This document shows, piece by piece, positions 36,343 to 45,797 of a DNA stretch of 64,000 bases (its first letter is position 1; each line of letters opens with the position of its first letter). This stretch comes from Photobacterium sp. CCB-ST2H9 (GTDB taxonomy: Bacteria; Pseudomonadota; Gammaproteobacteria; Enterobacterales; Vibrionaceae), in the NCBI RefSeq assembly GCF_023151555.2, contig NZ_CP100426.1, positions 1,178,001 to 1,242,000 of the forward strand, given 5' to 3'. The notes beneath the pieces were generated by a model. The model was not told the DNA's origin and ran no database searches. It saw only the letters and a list, made by a program, of their open reading frames with translations. A program made the position numbers and the translations under genes.

Positions 36343-37908
36343 TTATCGGGTGAGTTTGAAGGCGCCGACAAGACGATCGAGTGTCTGAGCCAGTGCTGCC
36401 AGTTCCTGGCTGGTTTTTTCCAGTTCGGTGCTGGCGTCCAGTCCGGCCTGAACGGCCTGATTGACTGTATCCATGTTGACGTTGATTTCATTCGCCACGC
36501 TGGACTGCTGTTCGGTCGCGGTGGCGACCTGCGTATTCATGTCCAGAATCGCGACCACCTGACGGGAAATCTCTTCCAGAGCTGTCAGGGCGTTTTCTGT
36601 CGCCTTGGTGCCGTCTTCAGTCAGCGATTTGCTGCTTTCCATCGCATCCACGGCATTTTTGGCTTCATGCTGAAGCTGGTCAATCATGTTCTGAATTTCA
36701 TCCGTGGACTGCGATGTTTTCGTCGCCAGGTTCCGGACTTCATCAGCAACCACTGCAAAACCACGACCGGCTTCACCGGCACGGGCCGCTTCAATGGCCG
36801 CGTTCAGTGCCAGCAGGTTGGTCTGCTCTGAAATGCCGCGAATCACTTCCAGAATGGAACCGATCGACTGCGTTTTATCGGCCAGCGTCGCAATCACCAC
36901 CGACATATTATTCATTTCTTCGGCCAGATGATTAATGGTGTTCGTTGCCGTTTGTAGCGTCTGACGACCCGCCTGAGTCTGGCTGTTTGCAGAACCCGCC
37001 GATTCAGCTGCACCCGCTGCGTTATTGGAGATCTCATTGATAGTCGCGATCATTTCGTTCATCGAGGTGACCACCAGCAGGGTTTGTTCACTCTGCTCCT
37101 GACCGCGGGACAAAGCATGCACCGATTGCTCGCGCAGTGACGAAGCCGTGCTTCCGAGACCCACGCCAGTGTTAACAACCTGCACAATAATGTCGTTAAT
37201 TTTGCCGACAAAGGTGTTAAAGGCAGCAGAGATATTGGCGATTTCATCGTTCCCTTTGACTGGCAGGCGAACCGTCAGGTTACCGTCCCCTTGAGAAATA
37301 TCTTCCAGCGCCTGCTGCAGACCGGTCAGCGGCTGGAACAGTCTGCCCAGCAGCCACATCAGAATGACGGCACAAACCACGAAAATCAGTACAATCGCGG
37401 TCAGCTGAGCAAACATAATTTCTTTGGCGGCATTATCCACTTCAGTAATCGGAATCCCCACGTCAAAGGAACCGTATAATTTACCGTTCAAGTAAACCGG
37501 CGTCATGATGTCATACACCCAGACTTTCTGAACGTCGGCATACCATTTGGAATGCTTCGGTTTGCCATGACCCGCACCTTCAACGGTGTAGTTATCGTCA
37601 TAGACTTTGTTCAGTTTTTGCGCGTCACTGTGCGCCACAGCCTTGATGTTCGTATCAATGACAACCGCGTAACTGATGTCATTTCGTTGCTTCAGTGACG
37701 TCACAAAGGCCTGCAAATCCGCCATCGGCTTTGTGGACGTTTCAAGCACGTATTCCACATTCTTCGCCAGCAATTCGGCCTGAGCCTGCGACCGCTTCAG
37801 AATGATACTGTCTATTTCCTGATGGGAAATATAGGAGGTTGACGAGATGCTTGCTATCGCAGCGATAGCGAACATCGCACAGACAACCATGACGATGATT
37901 TTTTTCAT
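36343..37908 (-). CDS. methyl-accepting chemotaxis protein with Cache-type sensor
   Basis: This chemoreceptor spans the inner membrane and signals to CheA/CheW. The 521-residue product has a first helix (about 2-22), a periplasmic ligand domain of about 150 residues ([36 protein letters not shown] and [20 protein letters not shown], typical of single Cache domains), a second helix (about 170-192), HAMP ([20 protein letters not shown]), and a signalling domain with the hairpin tip [23 protein letters not shown] 37908 with AGGG upstream is chosen over a TTG seven codons earlier. The ligand is unknown; small organic acids are typical for such Cache domains. Confidence 0.9.
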   Translation of the reverse strand: MKKIIVMVVCAMFAIAAIASISSTSYISHQEIDSIILKRSQAQAELLAKNVEYVLETSTKPMADLQAFVTSLKQRNDISYAVVIDTNIKAVAHSDAQKLNKVYDDNYTVEGAGHGKPKHSKWYADVQKVWVYDIMTPVYLNGKLYGSFDVGIPITEVDNAAKEIMFAQLTAIVLIFVVCAVILMWLLGRLFQPLTGLQQALEDISQGDGNLTVRLPVKGNDEIANISAAFNTFVGKINDIIVQVVNTGVGLGSTASSLREQSVHALSRGQEQSEQTLLVVTSMNEMIATINEISNNAAGAAESAGSANSQTQAGRQTLQTATNTINHLAEEMNNMSVVIATLADKTQSIGSILEVIRGISEQTNLLALNAAIEAARAGEAGRGFAVVADEVRNLATKTSQSTDEIQNMIDQLQHEAKNAVDAMESSKSLTEDGTKATENALTALEEISRQVVAILDMNTQVATATEQQSSVANEINVNMDTVNQAVQAGLDASTELEKTSQELAALAQTLDRLVGAFKLTR

Positions 37909-38535
37909 TTTGATAAACCCTGACGCCAAAAAGACTCAAATTAGAATTTCATAAAAGTGGCCTGCATCATCACTACTGCCTGCGTGCCTATACATCAGAA
38001 AAGCGGCGGTCCGGACAGTAACGATAAACCAATAAGTTACTCAATTTGAGCAAAAAGCTTATGCATCGATCCACTTATTTAATTGTCAGCTTGCAATATT
38101 TGAAGTGATTGCACATTTTCACAACATTTTATGCCTTAAAGGAATCCACCATTATCAAAAAGTCATCAACCGGTGCGGGCTAACTGCAAAGCGATTTCAA
38201 AACGTTTTCAGCACGAAAATGAACAATCAGCGTTGAACTCCCCCTCAATCGGTCGCGTTCTGCTGAAAACGCGCCGGTGACAGGCAGGAAGCATCAGACA
38301 GGGCGTACGAACTCACTCTGGCCGCAGTCATTTCTGCTGCCGTTTTCGTGCTGCATCAGACGCAATCCATGGAATATGAGCAATAAAACGTTGCTATCAA
38401 AATCTCAGACAACCTGAGGACCTGTACATTTCCAAAACAATCCGCACTTTCACGGCATGCCTGGAATCCCCAGAAGCATAAACACAATCACGGTGCGGTA
38501 TCTTTGAGCGACAAAGAAACTTATAATTAACAAGT
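37909..38535. other. intergenic stretch between chemoreceptor and tetR
   Basis: About 630 bases hold no credible gene. The left part should contain the chemoreceptor promoter. The segment at 38200-38400 has higher GC and partly repeated motifs (AACGTTTTCAGCACG and CTGCTGAAAACGC), perhaps a remnant. The right end leads into the TetR operator. Confidence 0.4.
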
Positions 38536-38549
38536 GTACTAATTAGTAC
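38536..38549. promoter_or_regulatory. palindromic TetR operator at the tetR promoter
   Basis: GTACTAATTAGTAC is a perfect 14-bp palindrome, followed by GATTTTGA. It lies 21 bp before the tetR start codon. A near copy with the same half sites and the following GATTATGA precedes the efflux operon at 42762, so both are probably bound by this TetR protein. Confidence 0.7.
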
Positions 38550-38570
38550 GATTTTGAAGTCAGAGTTGTG

Positions 38571-39185
38571 ATGCGTCCATCGACTATTGAGAAACAGAAA
38601 AAAATCATCGAGATTGCCACCGTTCTTTTTCTGGAACAGGGCTACAGAGACACCAGCCTGGATCAGATTGTTCAGCATTGCGGAGGCTCCAAACAAACGC
38701 TGTATCGCTATTTCAGCTCCAAAGAGGGACTGTTCAAAGCAGTACTGGCGCACAACCTTGAATCGCTTGAGGGTGTATTCAGTTTTCCGGAACACCCGGA
38801 TCATCCAGTTGATGCGTGTCTGGTGCATTTCGGGCTGGGGTACGTCAAACGTCTGTGCTCAAATCCGGTCTTGGGATTATTCCGGATAGTTTCGGCAGGT
38901 TTTCACCAAGATGCCGACATCACAGATTTCTTTCTGGCCAACGGGCCAGAGAATCAACATCATCACCTGGCCTCGTACCTGAAGTCAGAAGGCGTCACAC
39001 AACAGCTGACGATCCCCTCCGCGAATCAAGCCTGCACGCATCTGCTGGCCATGCTGAAGCAGAATTTTTTCTATCTGGCATTACTCGGGAAATCACTGCC
39101 GGATGACGAGCAGCTGACCCTGCAAATCCGTCAAGCCGTAGATGCTTTTATCCGCATCTACCATCCAACACACATCGGGCGATGA
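38571..39185 (+). CDS. TetR-family regulator of the adjacent efflux module
   Basis: The 205-residue protein has an N-terminal TetR helix-turn-helix (KKIIEIATVLFLEQGYRDTS with IVQHCGGSKQTLYRYFSSK) and a C-terminal ligand-binding region of the AefR/TetR_C-like type. The ATG at 38571 is preferred to the GTG one codon earlier; the ribosome site is weak in both cases. A palindrome overlaps its promoter, and a copy precedes the EmrAB-like operon, so it is likely an autoregulated repressor of the pump. Confidence 0.87.
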   Translation: MRPSTIEKQKKIIEIATVLFLEQGYRDTSLDQIVQHCGGSKQTLYRYFSSKEGLFKAVLAHNLESLEGVFSFPEHPDHPVDACLVHFGLGYVKRLCSNPVLGLFRIVSAGFHQDADITDFFLANGPENQHHHLASYLKSEGVTQQLTIPSANQACTHLLAMLKQNFFYLALLGKSLPDDEQLTLQIRQAVDAFIRIYHPTHIGR

Positions 39186-39213
39186 CGCTGTACTGGCATA
39201 CCGGGAGAAAATC

Positions 39214-40164
39214 ATGTCATCCGTAAAACTGGACTCATTACAGCTGTTTCAGCATGTGGTCGAACAAGGCGGGATCACTCAGACCGCGGATTTTCTGGCG
39301 ATGCCAAAATCCAGTGTCAGCCGGAAAGTGAAAGCACTGGAAGAAGAATTCAACGTTCAGCTCATCAGCCGGAGCGCCCGGTACTTTACACTGACGGAAG
39401 CGGGAGAAATATTTTATGAACGCAGCCGGGAGATCCTCGCACAGCTCAAGGTGCTGGAGCAGGAAATGGCGGACCATCGTCAGGGGGTTGCCGGGAAAAT
39501 CAGCATTCTCTGTGTTTCCCCGCTCCTGAAGTGTCTGGGTGAGCTCCTGAAAAATTTCTGCCGCCAGTATCCCGGGGTTGAACTGGCATTCCATGCGCAG
39601 GATGTCGTGCAGCGCAATATTCCCAAACGCCGGTTTGACCTGCTGATCCAATTGGATAAACCTGTCACCAGCAACCTGATTGGCAAGACAATTGGTCAGA
39701 TGTACGCCGATTACTATGCCAGCCCGGATTATCTTGCTGAATTCGGGACTCCGGCTGAGCCGGAAGATCTGCTCAGCCACCGGATCATTTTCCGGGAACT
39801 GTCGCAGGATCAGCCCAAGCAGTGGTGGTTTCAGTCCCCCTTACGCGCCTTAGATCTGGGAAGCGCCAGCATCACGCTCGTCGACTCGCCAGACATGGCA
39901 CTGACCCTGGCCCGGCAAGGCTTCGGTGTGGCGATGCTGCCGGATATTCAGGCCCTCTCCGCTCTGAATTCTCAGGCGCTGATGCCGTTATTCGGCCGGC
40001 AACACCGCCGCTGTTTGCCGGTGAATCTGATTTATCATGACCGTGAACAAATTCCGAGACGGGTCCGGTTACTGATCGACTTCCTGGCTGAGCATTTCGC
40101 TGAAGCCGCTGCAAAATACCAGCTTCAGCCAGAGTCATTGGCTGATCAACAAGACGTCGATTGA
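39214..40164 (+). CDS. LysR-family regulator
   Basis: The 316-residue product has the LysR helix-turn-helix (LDSLQLFQHVVEQGGITQTA with PKSSVSRKVKALEEEFN) and the effector domain (FDLLIQLDKPVTSNLIGKTIG, MALTLARQGFGVAMLPDIQ). The ATG at 39214 follows GGGAGAAAATC. It lies 28 nt after tetR and may be cotranscribed with it. Its 3' end overlaps the convergent MFS gene by 19 nt. It may provide a second control over the pump, but no target can be shown. Confidence 0.87.
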   Translation: MSSVKLDSLQLFQHVVEQGGITQTADFLAMPKSSVSRKVKALEEEFNVQLISRSARYFTLTEAGEIFYERSREILAQLKVLEQEMADHRQGVAGKISILCVSPLLKCLGELLKNFCRQYPGVELAFHAQDVVQRNIPKRRFDLLIQLDKPVTSNLIGKTIGQMYADYYASPDYLAEFGTPAEPEDLLSHRIIFRELSQDQPKQWWFQSPLRALDLGSASITLVDSPDMALTLARQGFGVAMLPDIQALSALNSQALMPLFGRQHRRCLPVNLIYHDREQIPRRVRLLIDFLAEHFAEAAAKYQLQPESLADQQDVD

Positions 40165-41684
40165 TGCCTCGCAACCAGTTTTTTACCGATGATCATCACC
40201 GGGGCCAGCAACAGAATCGCGATCACGAAAGCCAGAAATGTGTTACTGAGTGCCAGCGTTGATGCTTCCAGTTTCAGCGTCTGGCTAAGCTGACCCGCAC
40301 TCAGCGTTCTGGAAGGCAGATATCCCTGAGTCAGTGCCAGACGCTTCATTGCCTGAGTGTATTGCTCAACCGCCTGTCCGCCGTTATCCAGAGTCCGGGC
40401 AAGTTCACTCATCGACTCGTAACGGGTGATCTGCATGATGCGGGCAAAAATTGCAGACCCCGCCAGTCCACCCAGTGTCCGGAAGATATAAAACACACTG
40501 ATCCCTTCCGGGCGATGCTCAGGCTTAAAATGAGCCAGCATCGCAATGGTCACCGACACATTAAGCAAACCGACGCCCAGCCCCCGTAAACAAAGTGGAA
40601 ACAGCAGTTCATCCGGGCCAGCATAGCTTGGTAAATGACTGAACATGACGACCGAGCCGATAATCATCAGGACGCCAATCGGCGTGATCATATCGCGCGG
40701 GAAGCGATGCTGGTTTGCGGCCACAACACTGAGCAACATCCCGGCCAGCATGGCCAGGAACGACGGCAACTGGATCAGTCCCGCATTCTCATGACTGTAA
40801 TGCATCACATGAGAAAGAAAGTTTGCCACCAGAGCCCCGCTGGCCATCACGCCAAATCCGGCCAGAAATCCGTTATACATAAAGACGTTATTGTGCAGAT
40901 TCGTCAGTAACTTCCGGTTCAGGGTATGACCAGACCGCTGCCCGGCCTGCATCAGAACCAGTGCCCCCAAAGCCAGCATGGCTGTCACTCCGGTCATCCA
41001 CCGGAAACGCGGATGATCAAACCAGTTGTAATAACTACCCCGCATCAGTAAATAGGCAATCAGTACCAGACAGCCGGTCATCAGCAGGTAAGGCAGCACA
41101 TTCGACTTCCGCTCACGCTGCGGCTGTCTGATATCCGTCACCCACTCGGCCATCAACTGCGCGGTCAGCAGCATGCCCGCAAGAAGATAAGACAGAAACT
41201 GCCAGGCTGTTTCCTCCGCCAGCCAGGACAGCAGCCAGGGATAGACCCCCATCGGCAGCAACGTCGAACACAGCAGGATCAAAGCCGTTATCACTGTTAT
41301 TGTCCGGTAGCGACATCTGGCCAGGATCAACAGGTTCAGACTGACCAGAATCAGGCTGGCACAGGCACCAAGCGCCAGCCAGGCACCTGCCTGTAAAAGG
41401 GGGGCATGATCAGTCACCGCAATCACCAGATGGGAAACGGCAGCCATCATCAGTGCCCTGCGCAGCGCCACATTGATTCTGCACCTGCGCAAGATCAGAG
41501 GCGCCAGCAACAGCATCACCAGTTGCGTCATCATGAACCCGATATCGAGGTGGCTCATCTCATCCGGTGAAAGGCCATTGGTGACGGCCATATGCGTTGA
41601 CATCGCCCTGAACATCGCTGAAGTCAGACCCACCGGTAACATGGCAATGACCGCCAGTAAGGCTAGGGAAAACGAACGATTCAT
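40146..41684 (-). CDS. MFS multidrug efflux transporter (EmrB/DHA2-like)
   Basis: The 512-residue protein has about 14 hydrophobic helices, as expected for DHA2-family drug:proton antiporters that pair with a HlyD-type adaptor. Recognisable features are the long series of membrane segments and a conserved RPEGISVFYIFRTLGGLAGSAIFARI region near helix 11. Early signature motifs are diverged. GGAAGGAGCTCGAGT gives a strong ribosome site for ATG 41684. It follows the adaptor gene by 30 nt, forming one operon. Substrates are unknown. Confidence 0.85.
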   Translation of the reverse strand: MNRSFSLALLAVIAMLPVGLTSAMFRAMSTHMAVTNGLSPDEMSHLDIGFMMTQLVMLLLAPLILRRCRINVALRRALMMAAVSHLVIAVTDHAPLLQAGAWLALGACASLILVSLNLLILARCRYRTITVITALILLCSTLLPMGVYPWLLSWLAEETAWQFLSYLLAGMLLTAQLMAEWVTDIRQPQRERKSNVLPYLLMTGCLVLIAYLLMRGSYYNWFDHPRFRWMTGVTAMLALGALVLMQAGQRSGHTLNRKLLTNLHNNVFMYNGFLAGFGVMASGALVANFLSHVMHYSHENAGLIQLPSFLAMLAGMLLSVVAANQHRFPRDMITPIGVLMIIGSVVMFSHLPSYAGPDELLFPLCLRGLGVGLLNVSVTIAMLAHFKPEHRPEGISVFYIFRTLGGLAGSAIFARIMQITRYESMSELARTLDNGGQAVEQYTQAMKRLALTQGYLPSRTLSAGQLSQTLKLEASTLALSNTFLAFVIAILLLAPVMIIGKKLVARHQSTSC

Positions 41685-41714
41685 ACTCGAGCTCCTTCCG
41701 TAAATCTGTCCGGA

Positions 41715-42725
41715 TTACCGGATGATCCGGACACTGGCAATGGCTGAAAGACCCGGGTATATCCGGCCCTGCAGGTGATCTGGCAAATTCAGTCTGATTT
41801 TCACCGGCACCCGCTGAACAACCTTCACAAAGTTTCCGGTGGCATTCTGTGGCGGCAGCAGACTGAACTGCGCCCCTGTCGCCGGTGTCACGGAATCGAC
41901 AACCCCCTGAAGCGGCTTGTCCGGGAACATATCCAGCACAACATTGACGGTCTGACCAACAACAACATGCGCTAACTGCGTTTCTTTGAAATTAGCCTCC
42001 AGCCATACCTCACTCGGTACCAGCGTCACGACACCCATGCCCGGCTGAACAAATTTTCCGGTTTGAACCTGGCGATTGGCGATATATCCGTCTACGGGGG
42101 CTTTCACAATGGTGCGATTCAGAGCAATGGTATTCAGCGCCAGCTTGGACTCTGCCTGCTGACGCTGCGCCTTCAGTTGCTCACGCTCCGCCGACAGGGT
42201 ATCCAATTGTTTTTTAGAGGCTTCCAGGACGAGGTAGGCATTTTTCAGTTTCACCTCAGCTTCAATGGCTTTGGTGTTCTGATTATCAAAAGCGGTCTGG
42301 CTCACTGATGAAGAACGCAGCAGTTTACTGAACCGCTCCCTTTCAGAGTGCTGCAACGCGGCATTGGCTTTCGCCCCTTTAATTGCAGCCGTTGCCTGCT
42401 CAATACTGACCTGTTGTAACCTGATCCGTGACGCATTATTGTTCAGTGCGGATTTGGCTACCTCGATGGCAGCTTTCGCGATATTCACATTGGCCTGATA
42501 ATCCCGGCTGTCGATGGCAAACAAGGGGTCACCAGCCTGCACCCATTGGTTATCTTGAATGAACAGCTCAACCACACTCCCGCTCACTTCAGGGGAGACG
42601 ACAGTAATATCAGCCTTCACATACGCATTATCTGTGGTGACATAATCCTGGTCTTCCCAGTATTTCCATCCGCCCAGCAACAGCGTTGTGACCGCGCTCA
42701 GGGCAATTAAGATTTTTTTCATCAT
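41715..42725 (-). CDS. HlyD/EmrA-like membrane fusion protein
   Basis: This periplasmic adaptor links the MFS pump to an outer membrane channel. The 336-residue protein has one N-terminal membrane helix (about 3-20), a biotinyl-lipoyl half (VTTDNAYVKADITVVSPEVSGSV), a coiled-coil hairpin (about 75-195, rich in Ala, Gln and Lys), the second lipoyl half (LNRTIVKAPVDGYIANRQVQTG) and a beta-barrel domain. Two adjacent ATGs at 42725 and 42722 are possible. A TetR-type palindrome lies 37 bp upstream. Confidence 0.9.
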   Translation of the reverse strand: MMKKILIALSAVTTLLLGGWKYWEDQDYVTTDNAYVKADITVVSPEVSGSVVELFIQDNQWVQAGDPLFAIDSRDYQANVNIAKAAIEVAKSALNNNASRIRLQQVSIEQATAAIKGAKANAALQHSERERFSKLLRSSSVSQTAFDNQNTKAIEAEVKLKNAYLVLEASKKQLDTLSAEREQLKAQRQQAESKLALNTIALNRTIVKAPVDGYIANRQVQTGKFVQPGMGVVTLVPSEVWLEANFKETQLAHVVVGQTVNVVLDMFPDKPLQGVVDSVTPATGAQFSLLPPQNATGNFVKVVQRVPVKIRLNLPDHLQGRIYPGLSAIASVRIIR

Positions 42726-42761
42726 CGTAGCAACTTCTTCTGACTGACAGATGCAGAAAAT

Positions 42762-42775
42762 GTACTGAGTAGTAC
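42762..42775. promoter_or_regulatory. TetR operator at the efflux operon promoter
   Basis: GTACTGAGTAGTAC has the same GTACT and AGTAC half sites as the tetR operator, and the next bases (GATTATGA) also match the GATTTTGA at the tetR site. Placed 37 bp before the adaptor start codon, it should block transcription of the pump operon when bound. Confidence 0.7.
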
Positions 42776-42938
42776 GATTATGAGCGAGCAATTTAACTGG
42801 AATCTTACTGGCCGGAAAATGGAACAACCGGCGTTGATCAGATCTGTTTGAACAGGGCAGGAATCGCAAAGCGAAGCTTCAGGGGAATAGTTGGAAGGCG
42901 TCCATTGCCTTCCAGCGCGCTCGTTCTGCCGGAAATGA

Positions 42939-43346
42939 TTATGCTTTCAAAATACCGACTGAAGCATAAAAAGACAGAACAAAGCAGAGAAAGGCAATGT
43001 GAATCAAAAGTGTAGCAACAGAAACAACCAGAACATTCCAATCAGAGAAAAATTGATATTCCTGAGATTGTTCAATCTCCTCTTTTGATACCTGGTTATT
43101 TCTCGCGTATTGGTAAGTTGCAAAAGCAAATACAAAGGGTAAGAGAAATCCTGAAAATTCCTCGGGTAACAACCCGAGAAAAAATGTCAAGATTACTGTC
43201 AACCAACAGCCTGACTGAGCAACATCCTTTGCTTTAAGCGGATTTCCGAGCGCAATAAAATTTCGGTTCAACATGTAACTGGCTGCGAGTGGTCCGCCAA
43301 GAAATGTTGCGGCGGCGACTTGTCCGGGGGAATACAAGCGTTGCAT
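42939..43346 (-). CDS. small inner membrane protein of unknown function
   Basis: The 135-residue protein begins MQRLYSPGQVAAATFLGGPLA, and three hydrophobic segments follow (about 8-24, 45-75 split by EE, and 105-128). The opening resembles a widespread group of uncharacterised membrane proteins in vibrios and relatives. ATG 43346 with GAGGATGAAG upstream is the best start; another ATG lies two codons earlier. A bidirectional terminator separates it from the TerD-family genes, so it is probably a separate transcript. Confidence 0.72.
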   Translation of the reverse strand: MQRLYSPGQVAAATFLGGPLAASYMLNRNFIALGNPLKAKDVAQSGCWLTVILTFFLGLLPEEFSGFLLPFVFAFATYQYARNNQVSKEEIEQSQEYQFFSDWNVLVVSVATLLIHIAFLCFVLSFYASVGILKA

Positions 43347-43374
43347 CTTCATCCTCAAATCATCAGACAGGAAT

Positions 43375-43405
43375 AAAAAAAGCCATGAAAACATTCATGG
43401 CTTTT
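43375..43405. terminator. terminator after the TerD/TelA operon
   Basis: The 12-bp stem AAAAGCCATGAA/TTCATGGCTTTT with an AACA loop is followed, reading leftward, by a U-run (TTTTTTATT). It ends transcription from the TelA/TerD operon 20 nt after the last stop codon. Confidence 0.88.
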
Positions 43406-43425
43406 GAATCAGAAGCGTCGACCGC

Positions 43426-44004
43426 TTACAGAGAACCGCAAATCGTCGGGAGCATGTCATTGACGTGAGTGCCCTGAACCGGCACACCTTTCGCAGAGAA
43501 ATGCCATTCCCCGCCCTGACGGGACAGCAGCGCAATATAAATGCCGGTGTGCTTCCCCTGCTCCGACAGCGTGAAACGACAGACTTCAGTTTGAGTCTGG
43601 TCCATCACGCGGCAGTAAGCGTTGTCCACCTTGCTGAAAGGCTGACCACGGAAACTGTTCACTGTCAGTGCCATATACGCGACGTTGTTCGGCAGTTTTT
43701 CCAGATTAATTTTAATCTGCTCATCATCGCCGTCCCCTTCACCGGTGCGGTTATCGCCCTGATGAAGCACGCTTTTACATTTTGATTTCAGTTTCTGATA
43801 ACTGACGATATCCAGCACTTCGCCGGTTTCATCCAGCAGCACGCAGGATGCATCCAGATCGATATCACCATCGCTGAAAATTGCGCTGAAAAATCCGGTT
43901 GGTTTTACCGGACTCCAGCCCAGTCCCAGGGTCAGTTTTTTCAACTCGACTGTCGCTGTCTTCGTCAGGGAAATCGTGCTGTTTTTCTCTAGGTTAATAG
44001 CCAT
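43426..44004 (-). CDS. TerD-family protein (TerZ-like)
   Basis: TerD-family proteins are calcium-binding cytoplasmic proteins linked to tellurite, phage and other stress resistance. The 192-residue protein begins MAINLEKNSTISL, has LGLGWSPVK, a conserved DIDLDASCVLLDETGEVLD and the calcium site DNRTGEGDGDDEQIKINL. The latter is intact. It ends the leftward operon with a TerD paralogue 25 nt upstream and two TelA-family genes before that. TerZ is the nearest type, but paralogues are easily confused. Confidence 0.9.
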   Translation of the reverse strand: MAINLEKNSTISLTKTATVELKKLTLGLGWSPVKPTGFFSAIFSDGDIDLDASCVLLDETGEVLDIVSYQKLKSKCKSVLHQGDNRTGEGDGDDEQIKINLEKLPNNVAYMALTVNSFRGQPFSKVDNAYCRVMDQTQTEVCRFTLSEQGKHTGIYIALLSRQGGEWHFSAKGVPVQGTHVNDMLPTICGSL

Positions 44005-44028
44005 AAAACTCTCGTCCTGATCGGTGAA

Positions 44029-44604
44029 TTACTGGTAACCGTTGACAAAGTCCACCAGACCCAGCTGGTAACCTGCACCTACCGCTTTAAAGTTCCACTG
44101 ACCATTTTCTTTAAACAGAGAGCCGAACTGAACAGACGTTTCATTGCTGAATTCATTGCCCAGATTAAACTGTGCAATCAGCTGACCTGAGTCTTCGTTA
44201 TACAGCTTGATGTAGCTGTTACGGACCATACCGAAGTTGTGATTCCGTGCCGGTGCATCGTGAATGGTCACAATCAGAGAAATCTCATCCGCTTCAGGAG
44301 ACATGCTGGTCAGGTTGATTTTGATGACTTCATCATCACCGTCGCCGTTACCGGTACGGTTATCACCAGTGTGGACCACAGCACCCTGCGGACACTTCAG
44401 GTTGTTATAAAACACGAAGTGACCGTCAGAAATCAGTTTTGGCTCGCCCTGTGCGTTATGACGGCAGATGAAAGCAGAAGAATCGATATCGAACTGAGCC
44501 GCGCTTGAGACCGGATCCCAGCCTAAACCCAGACGAAGATTGACCAGTCCCGGTTCCGCTTTCTGCAGGTTAATGGTGTTCCCTTTCTCTAAATTAATAG
44601 CCAT
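44029..44604 (-). CDS. TerD-family protein
   Basis: The 191-residue paralogue shares the MAINLEKGNTINLQKA start and the calcium-binding DNRTGNGDGDDEVIKINL with the next gene but differs in the middle, where the domain carries FDIDSSAFICRHNAQGE in place of the usual LDAS segment. The C-terminal half (NFGMVRNSYIKLYNEDSGQL) is typical of TerD/TerE. It lies 24 nt after the TelA-like gene. Whether these genes confer tellurite resistance here is not shown by sequence. Confidence 0.9.
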   Translation of the reverse strand: MAINLEKGNTINLQKAEPGLVNLRLGLGWDPVSSAAQFDIDSSAFICRHNAQGEPKLISDGHFVFYNNLKCPQGAVVHTGDNRTGNGDGDDEVIKINLTSMSPEADEISLIVTIHDAPARNHNFGMVRNSYIKLYNEDSGQLIAQFNLGNEFSNETSVQFGSLFKENGQWNFKAVGAGYQLGLVDFVNGYQ

Positions 44605-44627
44605 AGTTTTTTATTCTCTATTGATGA

Positions 44628-45797
44628 TTATTGGGACAGAACAGACAGTAATTCTGTTTTCATGGATTCCATTTTCTGGCTGGCAGCCTGACGCTGTCTT
44701 GCGCCTTCCTGCTCAATCGTGACCACATCCTGCAAGGTGCTGATCAGTGTGGTCTGAACATGTTCAAGGGTCTCGATATCCACTACAGAGCGCTGATTGC
44801 TGCGTGCGACATCCAGGGTGTTCTGGCGGAGCATATCGGCATTCTTCCGAATCAGATCATTGGTGGTGTCATCGATCTTGTTACTGAGCTGGACCGCTTT
44901 CTTCTGCTCCAGCATGGTGATCGCCAGGGTGAATTGCTTCTTCCATGCCGGAATGGTGAGGGTTTTGATGTTGTCGAATTTCTCGACCAGAGTCAGGTTG
45001 TTGGTCTGCACCATGCGGATCATCGGCGCCGTTTGCAGCGCGAGCATTTGCAGCGATTTCAGATCGTACACGCGTTTTTCTACACGGGCCGCAATATCTT
45101 TCAGATCACTCACCTGCTGAGCCAGAAACGGAGAGGTCGCCGCCTCTTCAGCCAACCCTTCAATTTTCTGCTGAATCAGGTACAGCTTGGCTTCGCCGAA
45201 CACAATGCTGGCGGACAGTTCTTTATACTCATTCATATTATGGATAAAGACATTGTCCAGCTGATGCGCCCGCTCACGCAGGTTGGACTGCTGTTTATCA
45301 ATTTCTTTCACCAGCCGCTCAAGCTGTGTATTCACAGAATTGAACTGCGCCAGAATTTTTTCTTTGGTGTTCTTCACCTTCGCAACCAGCTTCGAGAAGA
45401 AACTGTTTTCGCCCATCAGGGCTTCAATATTCACGCCCTTCGCCAGACCAATCACCTCATTCAGGTTCCCGGCCATATGCTCCAGATCTTTACACTTCAC
45501 ATGCTTAAGCATGTCATCGGAATAGCTGCTGATCTTCTGAGCAGAAGCATCACCCAGCGTCGCAACACCATTCGGACTGTAGACATCCACTTGAGACAAC
45601 TGGCTGACTAAGGTTGTGCTTAACACACGGGTATCAATCTGACATTGTTCAAGCTCAGACTGATACTGCCCCATCGCCTGATCAACAGCAGCCTGGATGA
45701 CTGCCTGCTCAAGAGCAACCGGGGCTTGTTGTACTTCAGCGGTTTGGACCGCCGTCGCAGGCGTTGCAGTGTTTACAAAAACAGGTTTAAAGGTCAT
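44628..45797 (-). CDS. TelA/KlaA-family toxic anion resistance protein
   Basis: The 389-residue cytoplasmic protein is mostly helical, with long coiled coils after an N-terminal flexible segment. The TelA/KlaA family pattern is seen in KNTKEKILAQFNSVNTQLER, LDNVFIHNMNEYKELSASIV and the conserved VQTNNLTLVEKFDNIKTLTI with PAWKKQFTLAITMLEQKKAV. The family is associated with tellurite and cell-envelope stress but its biochemistry is unknown. The start overlaps the preceding paralogue by 11 nt, which implies coupled translation and a joint function. Confidence 0.9.
   Translation of the reverse strand: MTFKPVFVNTATPATAVQTAEVQQAPVALEQAVIQAAVDQAMGQYQSELEQCQIDTRVLSTTLVSQLSQVDVYSPNGVATLGDASAQKISSYSDDMLKHVKCKDLEHMAGNLNEVIGLAKGVNIEALMGENSFFSKLVAKVKNTKEKILAQFNSVNTQLERLVKEIDKQQSNLRERAHQLDNVFIHNMNEYKELSASIVFGEAKLYLIQQKIEGLAEEAATSPFLAQQVSDLKDIAARVEKRVYDLKSLQMLALQTAPMIRMVQTNNLTLVEKFDNIKTLTIPAWKKQFTLAITMLEQKKAVQLSNKIDDTTNDLIRKNADMLRQNTLDVARSNQRSVVDIETLEHVQTTLISTLQDVVTIEQEGARQRQAASQKMESMKTELLSVLSQ

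Noticed and set aside
36093..36491. Leftward 132-codon frame overlapping the end of the chemoreceptor
   Set aside because: Its first half is the chemoreceptor read in another frame and it has no start of its own; only the distal part is kept as an unexplained segment.
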